From an uncultured Collinsella sp. (GTDB lineage Bacteria > Actinomycetota > Coriobacteriia > Coriobacteriales > Coriobacteriaceae): a stretch of 63,556 nt of DNA. Both the position numbers and the translations under genes were made by a program. Location of the stretch: assembly GCA_900755005.1 (NCBI GenBank), contig CAAEEX010000093.1, forward strand, positions 1 to 63,556, in the 5' to 3' direction. Shown here piece by piece: positions 8,332 to 16,184 of the stretch. Under the pieces are notes generated by a model. It searched no databases, was not told where the DNA came from, and was given only the letters and a program-made list of their open reading frames with translations. How positions within the stretch are numbered: position 1 is the stretch's first letter; each line of letters begins with the position of its first letter.

Positions 8332-9132
8332 CTAGTACGGCTCAAACGAACCAATCACTCGGGACGACAGCTCAGCGCCCGCCTTCATACACGCCGGAAT
8401 ATCAAGGCCATCGATCACGCCCTTGGTAAACCCGGCAATATACGAGTCGCCGGCACCCACGGTGTTAACGACCTTCTCCGCCGGTACGATCCCGCACTCA
8501 TAGAAGCGCTCACCGTCATAGGCAATGCTTCCCTTCTCGCCAAGCGTGGCAACCGCAACGCGCGGTCCCAATTCCTGCACGTGGCATACCCAGTCTCGCA
8601 GCTCCGGAGTGTCCTCTTCAAACGACATGAACGCATAGTCCACGTAAGGAAAATGAGCCTCACAGGCATATTCAGGATCCTGGCTGAACACCGAGAAGTC
8701 CATAACCACCGTCTTGCCCGCATCATGCCATTCGGGCAGGAGGTCCAAACAATTGCCAAACAGGTCGGTGTGAATGATGTCATGTTTTAGGATAAACGCC
8801 CGGTCGTCTTCATTCGGTCGATATGTCTCCATTACGCCATCAATTGCCTCGAGATGCACACGATCGACGCCGTCTTTCAACGCCATGAGCATCACCGAGG
8901 TGTCGCCATCCTCCACCCGCAGATGTGAGATATCGAGCCCCTCAGCGGCCAGCGCCTCTCTCATCTTGTCTCCGTACTCGTCCTTGCCGACAACCGACAC
9001 GGCGGATACCGAAACGCCCATCCGTGCAAGATGGATACCCCAGTCAATGCCATTACCAGTCGGATAGAACACGCCGATGTTTTGATAGACGTCCGCGCAG
9101 CAAAAACCAGCCGCACACGCTTTAATACCCAT
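8332..9132 (-). CDS. PfkB-family sugar kinase (second copy, FrlD-related)
   Basis: A 266-residue ribokinase-fold kinase. It has the N-terminal substrate region with TGNGIDWGIHLARMG and the C-terminal NTVGAGDSYIAG motif with the catalytic aspartate. It resembles the kinase encoded at 9254 in length and layout but is clearly divergent, so this is an old duplication rather than a recent one. The ATG at 9132 follows GGAGAAGACC. It starts the second half of the operon, after a 121-base gap holding a hairpin. A distinct 6-phosphate or aldose substrate is likely; fructoselysine kinase is one candidate. Confidence 0.85.
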   Translation of the reverse strand: MGIKACAAGFCCADVYQNIGVFYPTGNGIDWGIHLARMGVSVSAVSVVGKDEYGDKMREALAAEGLDISHLRVEDGDTSVMLMALKDGVDRVHLEAIDGVMETYRPNEDDRAFILKHDIIHTDLFGNCLDLLPEWHDAGKTVVMDFSVFSQDPEYACEAHFPYVDYAFMSFEEDTPELRDWVCHVQELGPRVAVATLGEKGSIAYDGERFYECGIVPAEKVVNTVGAGDSYIAGFTKGVIDGLDIPACMKAGAELSSRVIGSFEPY

Positions 9133-9149
9133 GGTCTTCTCCAATGTTC

Positions 9150-9183
9150 AAAAGGGGGTCCACCACATGGCGAGCCCCCTTTT
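9150..9183 (-). terminator. Hairpin inside the sugar operon, attenuator or partial terminator
   Basis: AAAAGGGGG (9150-9158) pairs perfectly with CCCCCTTTT (9175-9183), with a few more inner pairs. On the minus strand the right arm ends in TTTT. It lies between the FrlD-like gene and the second PfkB kinase and would reduce transcription into, or separate, the downstream five genes. Confidence 0.6.
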
Positions 9184-9253
9184 CGCGTTTCGCTTATTGT
9201 TTTGCATCGGCTGTTCAAGGCCTCATAGCCAGACCGCCGTACGCTTTCTTAAG

Positions 9254-10117
9254 CTATTCGACGATTGGCGCCCCGTGGCCCCAAGAACCTTCCATGCCGC
9301 ACACGGTCGAGGCAAACCCGGCAGCAAAGTCGAGCGCGCGCTCGATGGCCTCGGCGCCATCCTCACCACGCTTGGCGGAATCGAGATAGCACATCAAAAA
9401 CGAGGTGAGGAACGAGTCGCCCGCTCCCATGGTGTCCTTCATGTCCGTTACCGGTTTAGCCAGCTGGCGGTAATAACGCTCGCCGTCGTAAGCAATGCAG
9501 CCCTCGGCGCCCGCCGTAGCCGACACAAAACGCGGACCCAGGCCCTTCACCCATGCCAGACGCTCGCGAATCTCGTCCTCGCTCGCGGCATCCGCCGCAC
9601 TAAAGAAAGCAAAATCGACGTAGGGCGCAATCTGCTCGTAGTACTCGTCGGTGGAGTCGTCCGAAAAGTCAAAAGAGACCGTGACGCCCGCAGCCTTCAG
9701 CTTGGGCAGCTCGCGCTCGGTAAAGCAATAGTTGCCCGAATGAACCACATCGAACTGCTTCATGTACGAAAGGTCAAAGCGATCGAGGACATAGCGCGCA
9801 TCGCCACGGATACCGCCCTCGTTGGAGCCAAGGAAGACACGGTCACCGTCAACGACGGTCACGCGAGCCGCTCCGTTCTCGCCAATCATCTGCTCGCACT
9901 TGTCAAGCTCGATACCCTCATCCTCGAGGCTTGCAATGACATGCTCGGCAGCGGCGTCATTGCCAAAAATGCCCATGTATGCAGAGCGTGCGGCACCGCA
10001 TTTCTTGGCATAAACGGCGAAGTTCACCGCATTGCCGCCGGGATACATGGTGTGGATATGCTCGTAGCGATCGACGACGTTGTCGCCAAATCCGAGCGCG
10101 TTAACGTTAAATGCCAT
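9254..10117 (-). CDS. frlD: Fructoselysine/Amadori-product 6-kinase-like (FrlD-type PfkB kinase)
   Basis: A 287-residue PfkB-family kinase with the FrlD layout: GFGDNVVDRYEH at the start, MYPGGNAVNFAVYAKKCGA for substrate binding, and DTMGAGDSFLTS with the catalytic aspartate. FrlD uses ATP to phosphorylate fructoselysine on carbon 6 for the FrlB deglycase. The gene starts 14 bases after the FrlB-like stop codon, which supports this assignment. The start at 10117 follows AAGGGGCAAAGG. The substrate could be another glycated amine (as in the Salmonella fructose-asparagine system), so the symbol is by analogy. Confidence 0.8.
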   Translation of the reverse strand: MAFNVNALGFGDNVVDRYEHIHTMYPGGNAVNFAVYAKKCGAARSAYMGIFGNDAAAEHVIASLEDEGIELDKCEQMIGENGAARVTVVDGDRVFLGSNEGGIRGDARYVLDRFDLSYMKQFDVVHSGNYCFTERELPKLKAAGVTVSFDFSDDSTDEYYEQIAPYVDFAFFSAADAASEDEIRERLAWVKGLGPRFVSATAGAEGCIAYDGERYYRQLAKPVTDMKDTMGAGDSFLTSFLMCYLDSAKRGEDGAEAIERALDFAAGFASTVCGMEGSWGHGAPIVE

Positions 10118-10131
10118 GGCCTTTGCCCCTT

Positions 10132-11100
10132 CTAGTACTCGACAACACCCATATAGCGACGGAAATCGGGATCATGATCAAACACCTTGCCGCGTGCAGC
10201 ACGCAGCTCGCAGTTCATGGCGTAGAACAGCACCGGGTCCAGATAGGCACGGACGCTCGCCGGCACGGCTTCCATACCGTACTCCTTGGCATCGAGCACC
10301 ATCAGCGTATCGGTATGCGTCTTAAGGAACGCCAGGGCTCGCTCGTCCATAGCACGGCATTCGCTGGAGCCCATCTGCAGGAAGTAAAAAACGCCATCCT
10401 GAGTAGCCTCGAAGGGGCCGTGGAAGTACTCGGCAGAGTGGATGTAGCTGCAGTGCTGCCACTGCATCTCCATAAGAGAGCAGATAGCGAAACCGTAGGT
10501 CTGGCTAAAGTTGGGACCGCTGCCCAGAATGTAGAAGAACTCGTGCTCCTGGCAAAGCTTGGCAAAACGATCGCCCAGCTCGGCATTTACCTTCTCACGT
10601 GCCGGGGGAAGAATCTTATCCATCTCGGCGATACCGGCATACATATCGGCAAGATCTGCGTAGCCCTCCTGCTGATCGAGCAGCTCGGCCGCAAGCGACA
10701 GCGAAATGCCAGCGGGGACCTCGGCCTGCGGCACGCCCTCGCCCCACGGGTAGACCCACGTGGTCCACTTGCCGGAGTCAATCTTGGATCCAGCGTTGTC
10801 GGTCTGGGCAATCACCGTAGCGCCGGCAGCAAGGGCAATCTCGCAGCCCTCGACGACCTCGGGGGTGTTGCCACTGTGGCTGCAAGCAATGACCAGGGAT
10901 TTCTCACCCAGACGACGCGGACGCATGATATCGAACTCGCGAGCCGTATAGATATACGAAGTGAAGGTGGTTGCCTCGCGCTGCAGAAGCTCATGAGCCG
11001 GGATCAAATCGATCATGGAGCCACCGCAAGCAATCCAGTAGACGCTGTCGAACTTGCCCTTCTCGGCAATTGCCTCTTTGATCAGATCGTGTGCGTTCAT
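10132..11100 (-). CDS. frlB: Fructosamine 6-phosphate deglycase-like SIS-domain protein (FrlB-type)
   Basis: A 322-residue protein with two SIS (sugar isomerase) halves. CGGSMIDLIPAHELL and ACSHSGNTPEVVEG bind the sugar phosphate, and the SAEYFHGPFE motif is the FrlB/AgaS-type active-site segment. FrlB splits fructoselysine 6-phosphate into glucose 6-phosphate and lysine. The start at 11100 is preceded by AAAGGAACTGG, and an upstream in-frame start at 11133 is rejected. FrlC-like and FrlD-like genes flank it, which makes an Amadori route the best reading. The released amine is unknown. Confidence 0.82.
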   Translation of the reverse strand: MNAHDLIKEAIAEKGKFDSVYWIACGGSMIDLIPAHELLQREATTFTSYIYTAREFDIMRPRRLGEKSLVIACSHSGNTPEVVEGCEIALAAGATVIAQTDNAGSKIDSGKWTTWVYPWGEGVPQAEVPAGISLSLAAELLDQQEGYADLADMYAGIAEMDKILPPAREKVNAELGDRFAKLCQEHEFFYILGSGPNFSQTYGFAICSLMEMQWQHCSYIHSAEYFHGPFEATQDGVFYFLQMGSSECRAMDERALAFLKTHTDTLMVLDAKEYGMEAVPASVRAYLDPVLFYAMNCELRAARGKVFDHDPDFRRYMGVVEY

Positions 11101-11162
11101 ATCCAGTTCCTTTCTTGTTTGGCCCGCAATCAATGACGTTGGTTGCGTGGCCGATGGTTGTT

Positions 11163-12014
11163 TTAGTCAATCAGATATTTCTCGAATGCGGCCATGTTCT
11201 TGGCATCTGCCGCCGCCGGGTCATCGTAGTAACGACCGTCCGTGATTTCCTGGCCCAGCATGCCGTCGAAACCATGGGCGTTGAGTGTGGCGACGAAGGC
11301 GTCCATATCGTGCTTGCCATCGCCCCACACCAGATGACCATACGGGTCGCCGTCGATAAAGTGCATCTCGTGAATTGCCCCATCACCAAAGGCGGCAAAC
11401 CAGTCCTCAAGCGTCTCGCCTGCAACGCCCATCGCGGTTGTATCAACCATGGGCTGTAAGTACGGGCTCGCGACCTCGTCAATCATGCGCTTCGCATCGG
11501 AAACCGTCGTCACAAGGTTGCTCTCCTCGGGGCGCAGGCTTTCCATCGTAAGCACCAGACCGTGCTCGCCGGCATACTCCGCCAGAATGGACAAGTGCTC
11601 GCGGCTGCGCTTCCAGGCTTCCTCGCGATCCTCGTCCCAGTCGCCCCAGCCCGAGTTGACGGACATACGGTCGCACCCAAGTACCTCGGCAAGCTCAATG
11701 CCGTGCTTAAAGTACGCCAGGCTGCGCTGTTCATGCAGCGGCTTGCGTGCGCAGTATTGCCAAGGATAGACAACATTCTCGGGGCACAGAGTACGATACC
11801 TAAGCCCACGGTCTGCAGCCTTTTTCGCCAGGACCTCAGCCTCAAAGTAGCCCGTGTGGTCGAGCGTCACATGCGGCTCCGCACACCACAGCTCAATGGA
11901 CTCAAAGCCCAAACGCTGCTGCACATCAAGGAAGTAATCGAGCGACCACATGATGTAGTGGATATTCATGCCCGCAATCTGCTCGCGGCGCAGCGTCGGC
12001 TTGGATTCAGACAT
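11163..12014 (-). CDS. frlC: Sugar epimerase/isomerase, FrlC-like (AP-endonuclease-2 TIM barrel)
   Basis: A 283-residue xylose-isomerase-like TIM barrel. It has the SIELWCAEPHV entry strand, SVNSGWG, LTMESLRPEESNLV (metal-binding glutamate) and EMHFIDGDPYGHLVWGDG with the late metal ligands. FrlC interconverts fructoselysine and psicoselysine by C3 epimerisation. The gene ends 62 bases before frlB and starts one base after the YtcJ-like gene, with AAGGAGG upstream. General isomerases such as hydroxypyruvate isomerase are alternatives, but the neighbours favour FrlC. Confidence 0.8.
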   Translation of the reverse strand: MSESKPTLRREQIAGMNIHYIMWSLDYFLDVQQRLGFESIELWCAEPHVTLDHTGYFEAEVLAKKAADRGLRYRTLCPENVVYPWQYCARKPLHEQRSLAYFKHGIELAEVLGCDRMSVNSGWGDWDEDREEAWKRSREHLSILAEYAGEHGLVLTMESLRPEESNLVTTVSDAKRMIDEVASPYLQPMVDTTAMGVAGETLEDWFAAFGDGAIHEMHFIDGDPYGHLVWGDGKHDMDAFVATLNAHGFDGMLGQEITDGRYYDDPAAADAKNMAAFEKYLID

Positions 12015-12015
12015 C

Positions 12016-13599
12016 TTATGCCTCCTTATTTCGAACGAACACGATTTGTCCGTCCGACATCGTCATATCAACCGCAAGATCGCGTGCGTCGCGATAATCG
12101 AGGTCAAACACATCCCGATCGAGCACGCAAATATCGGCAAGCTTGCCGACCTCGAGCGTACCCAGCTCGTCTTCGCGCATCAGGTCGTACGCGCCCCCGG
12201 CAGTCCAAGCGCGCAAGAGCTCGACAAGCGTCAGCGCGTTGACCTCATTCACGGGCAGTCCGTCGTCGAAGTATCCGCCGCACGCACTGTAGATTGACTC
12301 GCCCAAGCTCGGAATCAACAGCGGTAAATCCGTGCCACAGCACACTATGCATCCGGAATCTTCCATGCCGCGGCGATTCCAGCTATGCAAAAGTCGCGTC
12401 TCGCCAATTTGTCGACGCATCATCGACAGGCAGTCCTCACGCCTGTCCAGTGTCAAAATCTGCGGATAGACCTCGCAAATTCCACCTAACTTGCCAAACT
12501 CGACAAGATCGGTCGGGTCAGAGTTCTCGAGATCGGTAATCGCATGGCGGCGAAGCATCCGTCCATGCTCGTCTCGAGGCAGCGAGGCACAGAGCGCCAC
12601 GGTGCGGCGAACGGCGCCATCGCCCTGGCAATGCAAGGAATATCGGAAGCCGTCAGCATCAATTGCACGCAGCTCGTTCTCAATCAGATCCCACTCGGGC
12701 TCTTCGACAACCGTCTTGCCGGCAGCTCCCGCATCGGCCGTGTCCTCATAGGGGTCAATCATCTCGGCAAGCCCCGCCCATACGCCGCGATCGGTCATAC
12801 GGTTGAAGCCAGAAAAGCGAACGAACGGTCCCCGGAAGCGCTCTCGCGCCTCGCGGGCATATGCCAGATTTGCACCGGCACCCACCGGCTGCGACATCAT
12901 AGAGACGCGAACCGTCAGCTCACCAGATTCCTCACGGCGAGCCATTTCGTCGGCAAAGCCGTAGTAGTCATCAAACGCCATCTCCTTGATGGCGGTAACG
13001 CCGCGCTCGTTAAGCATGCTCATGTAGTCCGAATACCCGGCGCGCACCTCGGGTAGCGCGAGGAAATCGCTCATCATGCGCCAGATCTTCTCGGCATAGC
13101 ACGCCTGGGGTGTAAAGCCGTATCGCACACTGGCGGCAGCATTGAGAACGCAGGTCTCCGCACCCGGTGTAAAGCAGACGACAGGGATATCGCCAAAACA
13201 ATCGTCAAACACAGCTGCCGTATTTGCGTTCTCGGCATCCGATGCCAACGTTTCGGGTAGGTTGTGGCCAAAAGCCGCCGCGCAATCCGGATGATCTTCT
13301 TTCCATGCACGCAAGAGCGACACGGCCTCTTTGGCATCAACGATGCCGGACAGATCAGACCCCAACGTCCGCAGCGCCCAGCCCGTATAGAAGGTATGCA
13401 CATCGATCAGGCCAGGCATGACGGTGCGGTCGCCCAGGTCAACTACCTCGTCCGCCTGGGTCAAATACGAAGCCACCTCGCACTTGGTGCCAACAGCCTC
13501 AATTCGATTGCCACGGACCGCTACGAAACCTTCAAACGGCAGGTCCCCCGTACCGGTAAAGACGCTCTTAGACGTCAGGATCGTCAAACGATCGGACAT
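12016..13599 (-). CDS. YtcJ-like amidohydrolase with a modified first metal motif
   Basis: A 527-residue composite-domain amidohydrolase of the YtcJ/exoenzyme-regulatory type. The N-terminal beta-sandwich, SLHCQGDGAVRRT, the RRHAITDLE strand and CGTDLPLL with the catalytic aspartate are all present. The first motif reads VMPGLIDVHTFYTG, so the second histidine of the usual HxH is a phenylalanine. It could remove an acyl or amino-acid group from the imported sugar-amine. The start at 13599 has AGGTGG upstream and lies 9 bases past the transporter stop; a GTG at 13608 is less well placed. No signal peptide is seen, so it acts in the cytoplasm. Confidence 0.82.
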   Translation of the reverse strand: MSDRLTILTSKSVFTGTGDLPFEGFVAVRGNRIEAVGTKCEVASYLTQADEVVDLGDRTVMPGLIDVHTFYTGWALRTLGSDLSGIVDAKEAVSLLRAWKEDHPDCAAAFGHNLPETLASDAENANTAAVFDDCFGDIPVVCFTPGAETCVLNAAASVRYGFTPQACYAEKIWRMMSDFLALPEVRAGYSDYMSMLNERGVTAIKEMAFDDYYGFADEMARREESGELTVRVSMMSQPVGAGANLAYAREARERFRGPFVRFSGFNRMTDRGVWAGLAEMIDPYEDTADAGAAGKTVVEEPEWDLIENELRAIDADGFRYSLHCQGDGAVRRTVALCASLPRDEHGRMLRRHAITDLENSDPTDLVEFGKLGGICEVYPQILTLDRREDCLSMMRRQIGETRLLHSWNRRGMEDSGCIVCCGTDLPLLIPSLGESIYSACGGYFDDGLPVNEVNALTLVELLRAWTAGGAYDLMREDELGTLEVGKLADICVLDRDVFDLDYRDARDLAVDMTMSDGQIVFVRNKEA

Positions 13600-13608
13600 T
13601 ATAACCAC

Positions 13609-15072
13609 CTACGCCGGAAGCATGCCGGAAATGGCAGTAATGACCAAGCCAAACACGACCATAAAGATGAAGAACTTCCAAATGGTCTTCCACCATTGGC
13701 CAAACGAAATCTTAGCCACGGCAAGGCCGGCGACCGTCATGCCCGCCACGGGACTGATGGTGTTGATGGTCTGGTTGGCAAACTGGAGCGCGGTAACGGC
13801 CGCCTCGGGATTGAGGCCCATGAGCTCGGTCAGGGGGCCCATAACGGGCATGGTGAGCGCCGCCAGGCCAGAACTCGAGGGAACCAGCAAAGAGAGCAGG
13901 CCAAGGACGATATACATAAACGTGGTGTAGACGGCGGCGGGTGCACCGGCGAGCGCAGTAGCGAGCGCCTGGAGAATGGTGTCGATGATCATGCCGCCCT
14001 CGGCAATGACCAGAATACCGCGAGCGATACCGATAACGATGGCAGCGTACGCAAAGTCGGCGAGACCCTTAACGAACTCCTCGGCGATCGTCTGTTGGTC
14101 AAGACCGCCCAGGATACCGGCAAGCAAGCCCATGCCAAGGAACACAGCGGAAATCTCATTCATGTACCAACCCTGGGTAACAAGACCCCAGACGATAATG
14201 CCCATACCGCAAACAAAATCGATAAGCACGAGCTTCTGACGGATAGTGAACTCTTCCTCGATGGAGGCATCGGTCACGGAAAATTCGATACGCTTGAGCT
14301 TATCGTCCTCGTACGTAATGGACGACTCGGGGTTTTTCTTGACGCGCATGGCGTAGCGCATGGCCCATGCGATACCGACGGCAGTGAAGATGACCCAAGA
14401 AACGGCACGCAGCCACAGTTGCGGATTACCCTCGATGCCGATGATGCCTTGGGCGATCAAAACATTAAACGGGTCGATGGTCGAAGCACAATATCCCAAG
14501 TTAGGACCAAGGAAGCAGATGATGAATGCCGTCATCGAGTCATAACCGATACCCATCATGATGGGAATGAAGATGGCATAGAACGGCAGGGCTTCCTCAG
14601 ACATACCAAACGTAGTGCCGCAAATGGACAGCAACGTCATCGTGATGGGAATGATGAGGATGTCCTTGTTCTTGAGCTTTTTAATCACACGGCTCATGCC
14701 GGCATTCAAAGCGTTGGTCTTGGTGATGATTGCGAACGATCCGCCAATCAATAAGACGAACGCAACGACGTCGGCAGCCTCTTGGATACCCCTGGTGGGC
14801 GCTTGCAGGACCGCGAAGATATCCTGGCCCAGATTGATGGTCTCACCGGTCTCGGAATCGGTGTAGTTCTTATCGACCTGTTCATAGGTTCCAGCAACGG
14901 CGACTTCACGCTCGCCCGCCGCTGTCGAAATCGTCTTGCGCTGATACTGACCAGAGGGAACGATCCAAGTCAGGACCGCAAAGACAACGATCAGCAAGAA
15001 CATAATCGTATAGACATGCGGTAATTTGAACTTAAAACGTCTGTTTGTCTTCTTCGCCTTCGTATCTGACAT
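13609..15072 (-). CDS. YfcC/DcuC-family anaerobic carrier (transporter)
   Basis: A 487-residue inner-membrane carrier of the YfcC family (DcuC, C4-dicarboxylate anaerobic carrier). It has about a dozen hydrophobic helices, the first at residues 18-38, and the late signature LVPSSSGLAALTMPVMGPL. Relatives move dicarboxylates, amino acids or peptides. In Salmonella a Dcu-type carrier imports fructose-asparagine, so import of a charged sugar-amine fits here. The ATG at 15072 follows GGAGGTATCT, and the longer form from 15132 starts inside the operator palindrome. It is the first structural gene of the operon. Confidence 0.87.
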   Translation of the reverse strand: MSDTKAKKTNRRFKFKLPHVYTIMFLLIVVFAVLTWIVPSGQYQRKTISTAAGEREVAVAGTYEQVDKNYTDSETGETINLGQDIFAVLQAPTRGIQEAADVVAFVLLIGGSFAIITKTNALNAGMSRVIKKLKNKDILIIPITMTLLSICGTTFGMSEEALPFYAIFIPIMMGIGYDSMTAFIICFLGPNLGYCASTIDPFNVLIAQGIIGIEGNPQLWLRAVSWVIFTAVGIAWAMRYAMRVKKNPESSITYEDDKLKRIEFSVTDASIEEEFTIRQKLVLIDFVCGMGIIVWGLVTQGWYMNEISAVFLGMGLLAGILGGLDQQTIAEEFVKGLADFAYAAIVIGIARGILVIAEGGMIIDTILQALATALAGAPAAVYTTFMYIVLGLLSLLVPSSSGLAALTMPVMGPLTELMGLNPEAAVTALQFANQTINTISPVAGMTVAGLAVAKISFGQWWKTIWKFFIFMVVFGLVITAISGMLPA

Positions 15073-15114
15073 AGATACCTCCAAAGAACTCGAGACTGCA
15101 TCGCATCTCGCTTC

Positions 15115-15137
15115 AACGTTTGCACAATGCAAACGTT
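15115..15137. promoter_or_regulatory. Perfect 23-bp inverted repeat, likely GntR operator
   Basis: AACGTTTGCA (15115-15124), spacer CAA, TGCAAACGTT (15128-15137). It lies just downstream of the predicted -10 of the transporter operon and upstream of its start codon. A bound repressor would block initiation. The GntR protein encoded upstream is the obvious candidate. Confidence 0.7.
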
Positions 15138-15151
15138 CTATGACGTTCTAT

Positions 15152-15180
15152 AGATTACCAGCAGCTTTTTCCTTCATCAA
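15152..15180 (-). promoter_or_regulatory. Candidate promoter of the sugar-amine operon
   Basis: On the minus strand TTGATG (15175-15180) and TAATCT (15152-15157) are separated by 17 bases. The match to consensus is moderate (4/6 and 3/6). The operator palindrome begins about 15 bases downstream. Confidence 0.4.
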
Positions 15181-15247
15181 GATAATTTCAAACTGATTGC
15201 CGCAACGCGGTTGAACGGTTGCGTTTGCGCCGTGAACGGTATGGAAA

Positions 15248-15273
15248 CGCCCGGTGAGATGATCCACCGGGCG
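15248..15273 (-). terminator. Terminator-like hairpin after the GntR gene
   Basis: CGCCCGGTG (15248-15256) pairs with CACCGGGCG (15265-15273) over an 8-base loop, with GGAA/TTCC flanks extending the stem. On the minus strand only a short TTTCC tail follows. It separates the regulator transcript from the operon promoter. Confidence 0.55.
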
Positions 15274-15290
15274 CTTCCATTCGCAATGTC

Positions 15291-16034
15291 CTAGATGTCA
15301 AAAACGTAGCGAGACCCAACGATTCGCTGACGACCGATGATAAACGGCCGCCGCTGCTCATCGAAAAAGAAGGCTTCCATATAAAACAAGGGTTCGCCAA
15401 CGGGAACTGCCAACAGTCGAGCGACCTCGGGCGACGCGCACGCGATCTCGAGCGTGCACGGGTCGGTAAACGCGGGCGTGCGGCCCGTCCGGTTGCGCAC
15501 GAACTCAAAAATGGACTGGTTAGATAGAGGTGCCGTTGATAGATAGGCGTTGTCCTCGTAAACATATATGTTGTTCTCGAGCATGACAGGGACGCCATCG
15601 GCAGTGCGCACGCGCTCAACGCAAATCAAGTCAGTTCCAACGGGAACACCAAAGAACTGTGCTTCGGTGGAATCCGCCGGCAGTATCTTTCTCGAAATGA
15701 CACACGCCCCCGGTTCCATTCCGTTAACGCGGCATGCGTCCGAAAAACTCTGAACGTCATCCTTCTGGCGAATCTTGCGCTTGAGCTTGGGGGCATTGAC
15801 AAACGTGCCTTTCCCCTGTCGCTTCGTTAGATAGCCCTGCTGGACGAGCTCCTCAATAGCGCGTCGCACGGTAACGCGGCCAACTTTATAGCTCTCAGCC
15901 AATTCGAATTCGTTGGGTATCCGCGCGCCTGCCTTGTAGGCGCCGGAGTTGATTTCGTTTTTAATGATATCAATGACCTGTTGGTACAGCGGTATCGCTG
16001 CTTTACCGTCAGTCGGCCCTTCAGTCGGTGGCAT
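15291..16034 (-). CDS. GntR-family regulator, HutC/UTRA subfamily
   Basis: A 247-residue regulator. The N-terminal winged helix includes PLYQQVIDIIKNEI, IPNEFELAESYKVGRVTVRRAIEELVQQG and the wing GKGTF. The C-terminal UTRA ligand domain spans about residues 95-245. UTRA domains bind sugar phosphates or related effectors, as in FrlR and FraR regulators of Amadori-product operons. It is transcribed in the same direction as, and just upstream of, the operon and separated from it by a hairpin. It most likely represses the operon through the palindrome at 15115-15137. The ATG at 16034 is the natural start. Confidence 0.88.
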   Translation of the reverse strand: MPPTEGPTDGKAAIPLYQQVIDIIKNEINSGAYKAGARIPNEFELAESYKVGRVTVRRAIEELVQQGYLTKRQGKGTFVNAPKLKRKIRQKDDVQSFSDACRVNGMEPGACVISRKILPADSTEAQFFGVPVGTDLICVERVRTADGVPVMLENNIYVYEDNAYLSTAPLSNQSIFEFVRNRTGRTPAFTDPCTLEIACASPEVARLLAVPVGEPLFYMEAFFFDEQRRPFIIGRQRIVGSRYVFDI

Positions 16035-16069
16035 ATACCCTCTCCCAGCACAATTAATTCTAAAACGGA

Positions 16070-16096
16070 CTTAAGGGCATTCAACAAGCCCTTAAG
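16070..16096. promoter_or_regulatory. Inverted repeat between the HAD gene and the GntR gene
   Basis: CTTAAGGGC (16070-16078) and GCCCTTAAG (16088-16096) with a 9-base spacer, upstream of the GntR start. Read on the minus strand it is followed by TCCGTTTT, so it may be a weak terminator for the HAD gene or an autoregulatory operator. It does not match the 15115-15137 palindrome. Confidence 0.45.
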
Positions 16097-16184
16097 CCCG
16101 CATTAGCTTAAAGTATGCTAGGTGTCGCACCAAAATGTTGGCTATTTACTCATCAGACCCGAAAAACGCGCAACTACCGCGCTC

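Noticed and set aside
13264..14754. 496-codon open frame on the plus strand
   Set aside because: It is antisense to the YfcC-type transporter and the YtcJ-like gene; the composition (N, H, D, G rich) is an artefact of the opposite strand of a membrane protein gene.
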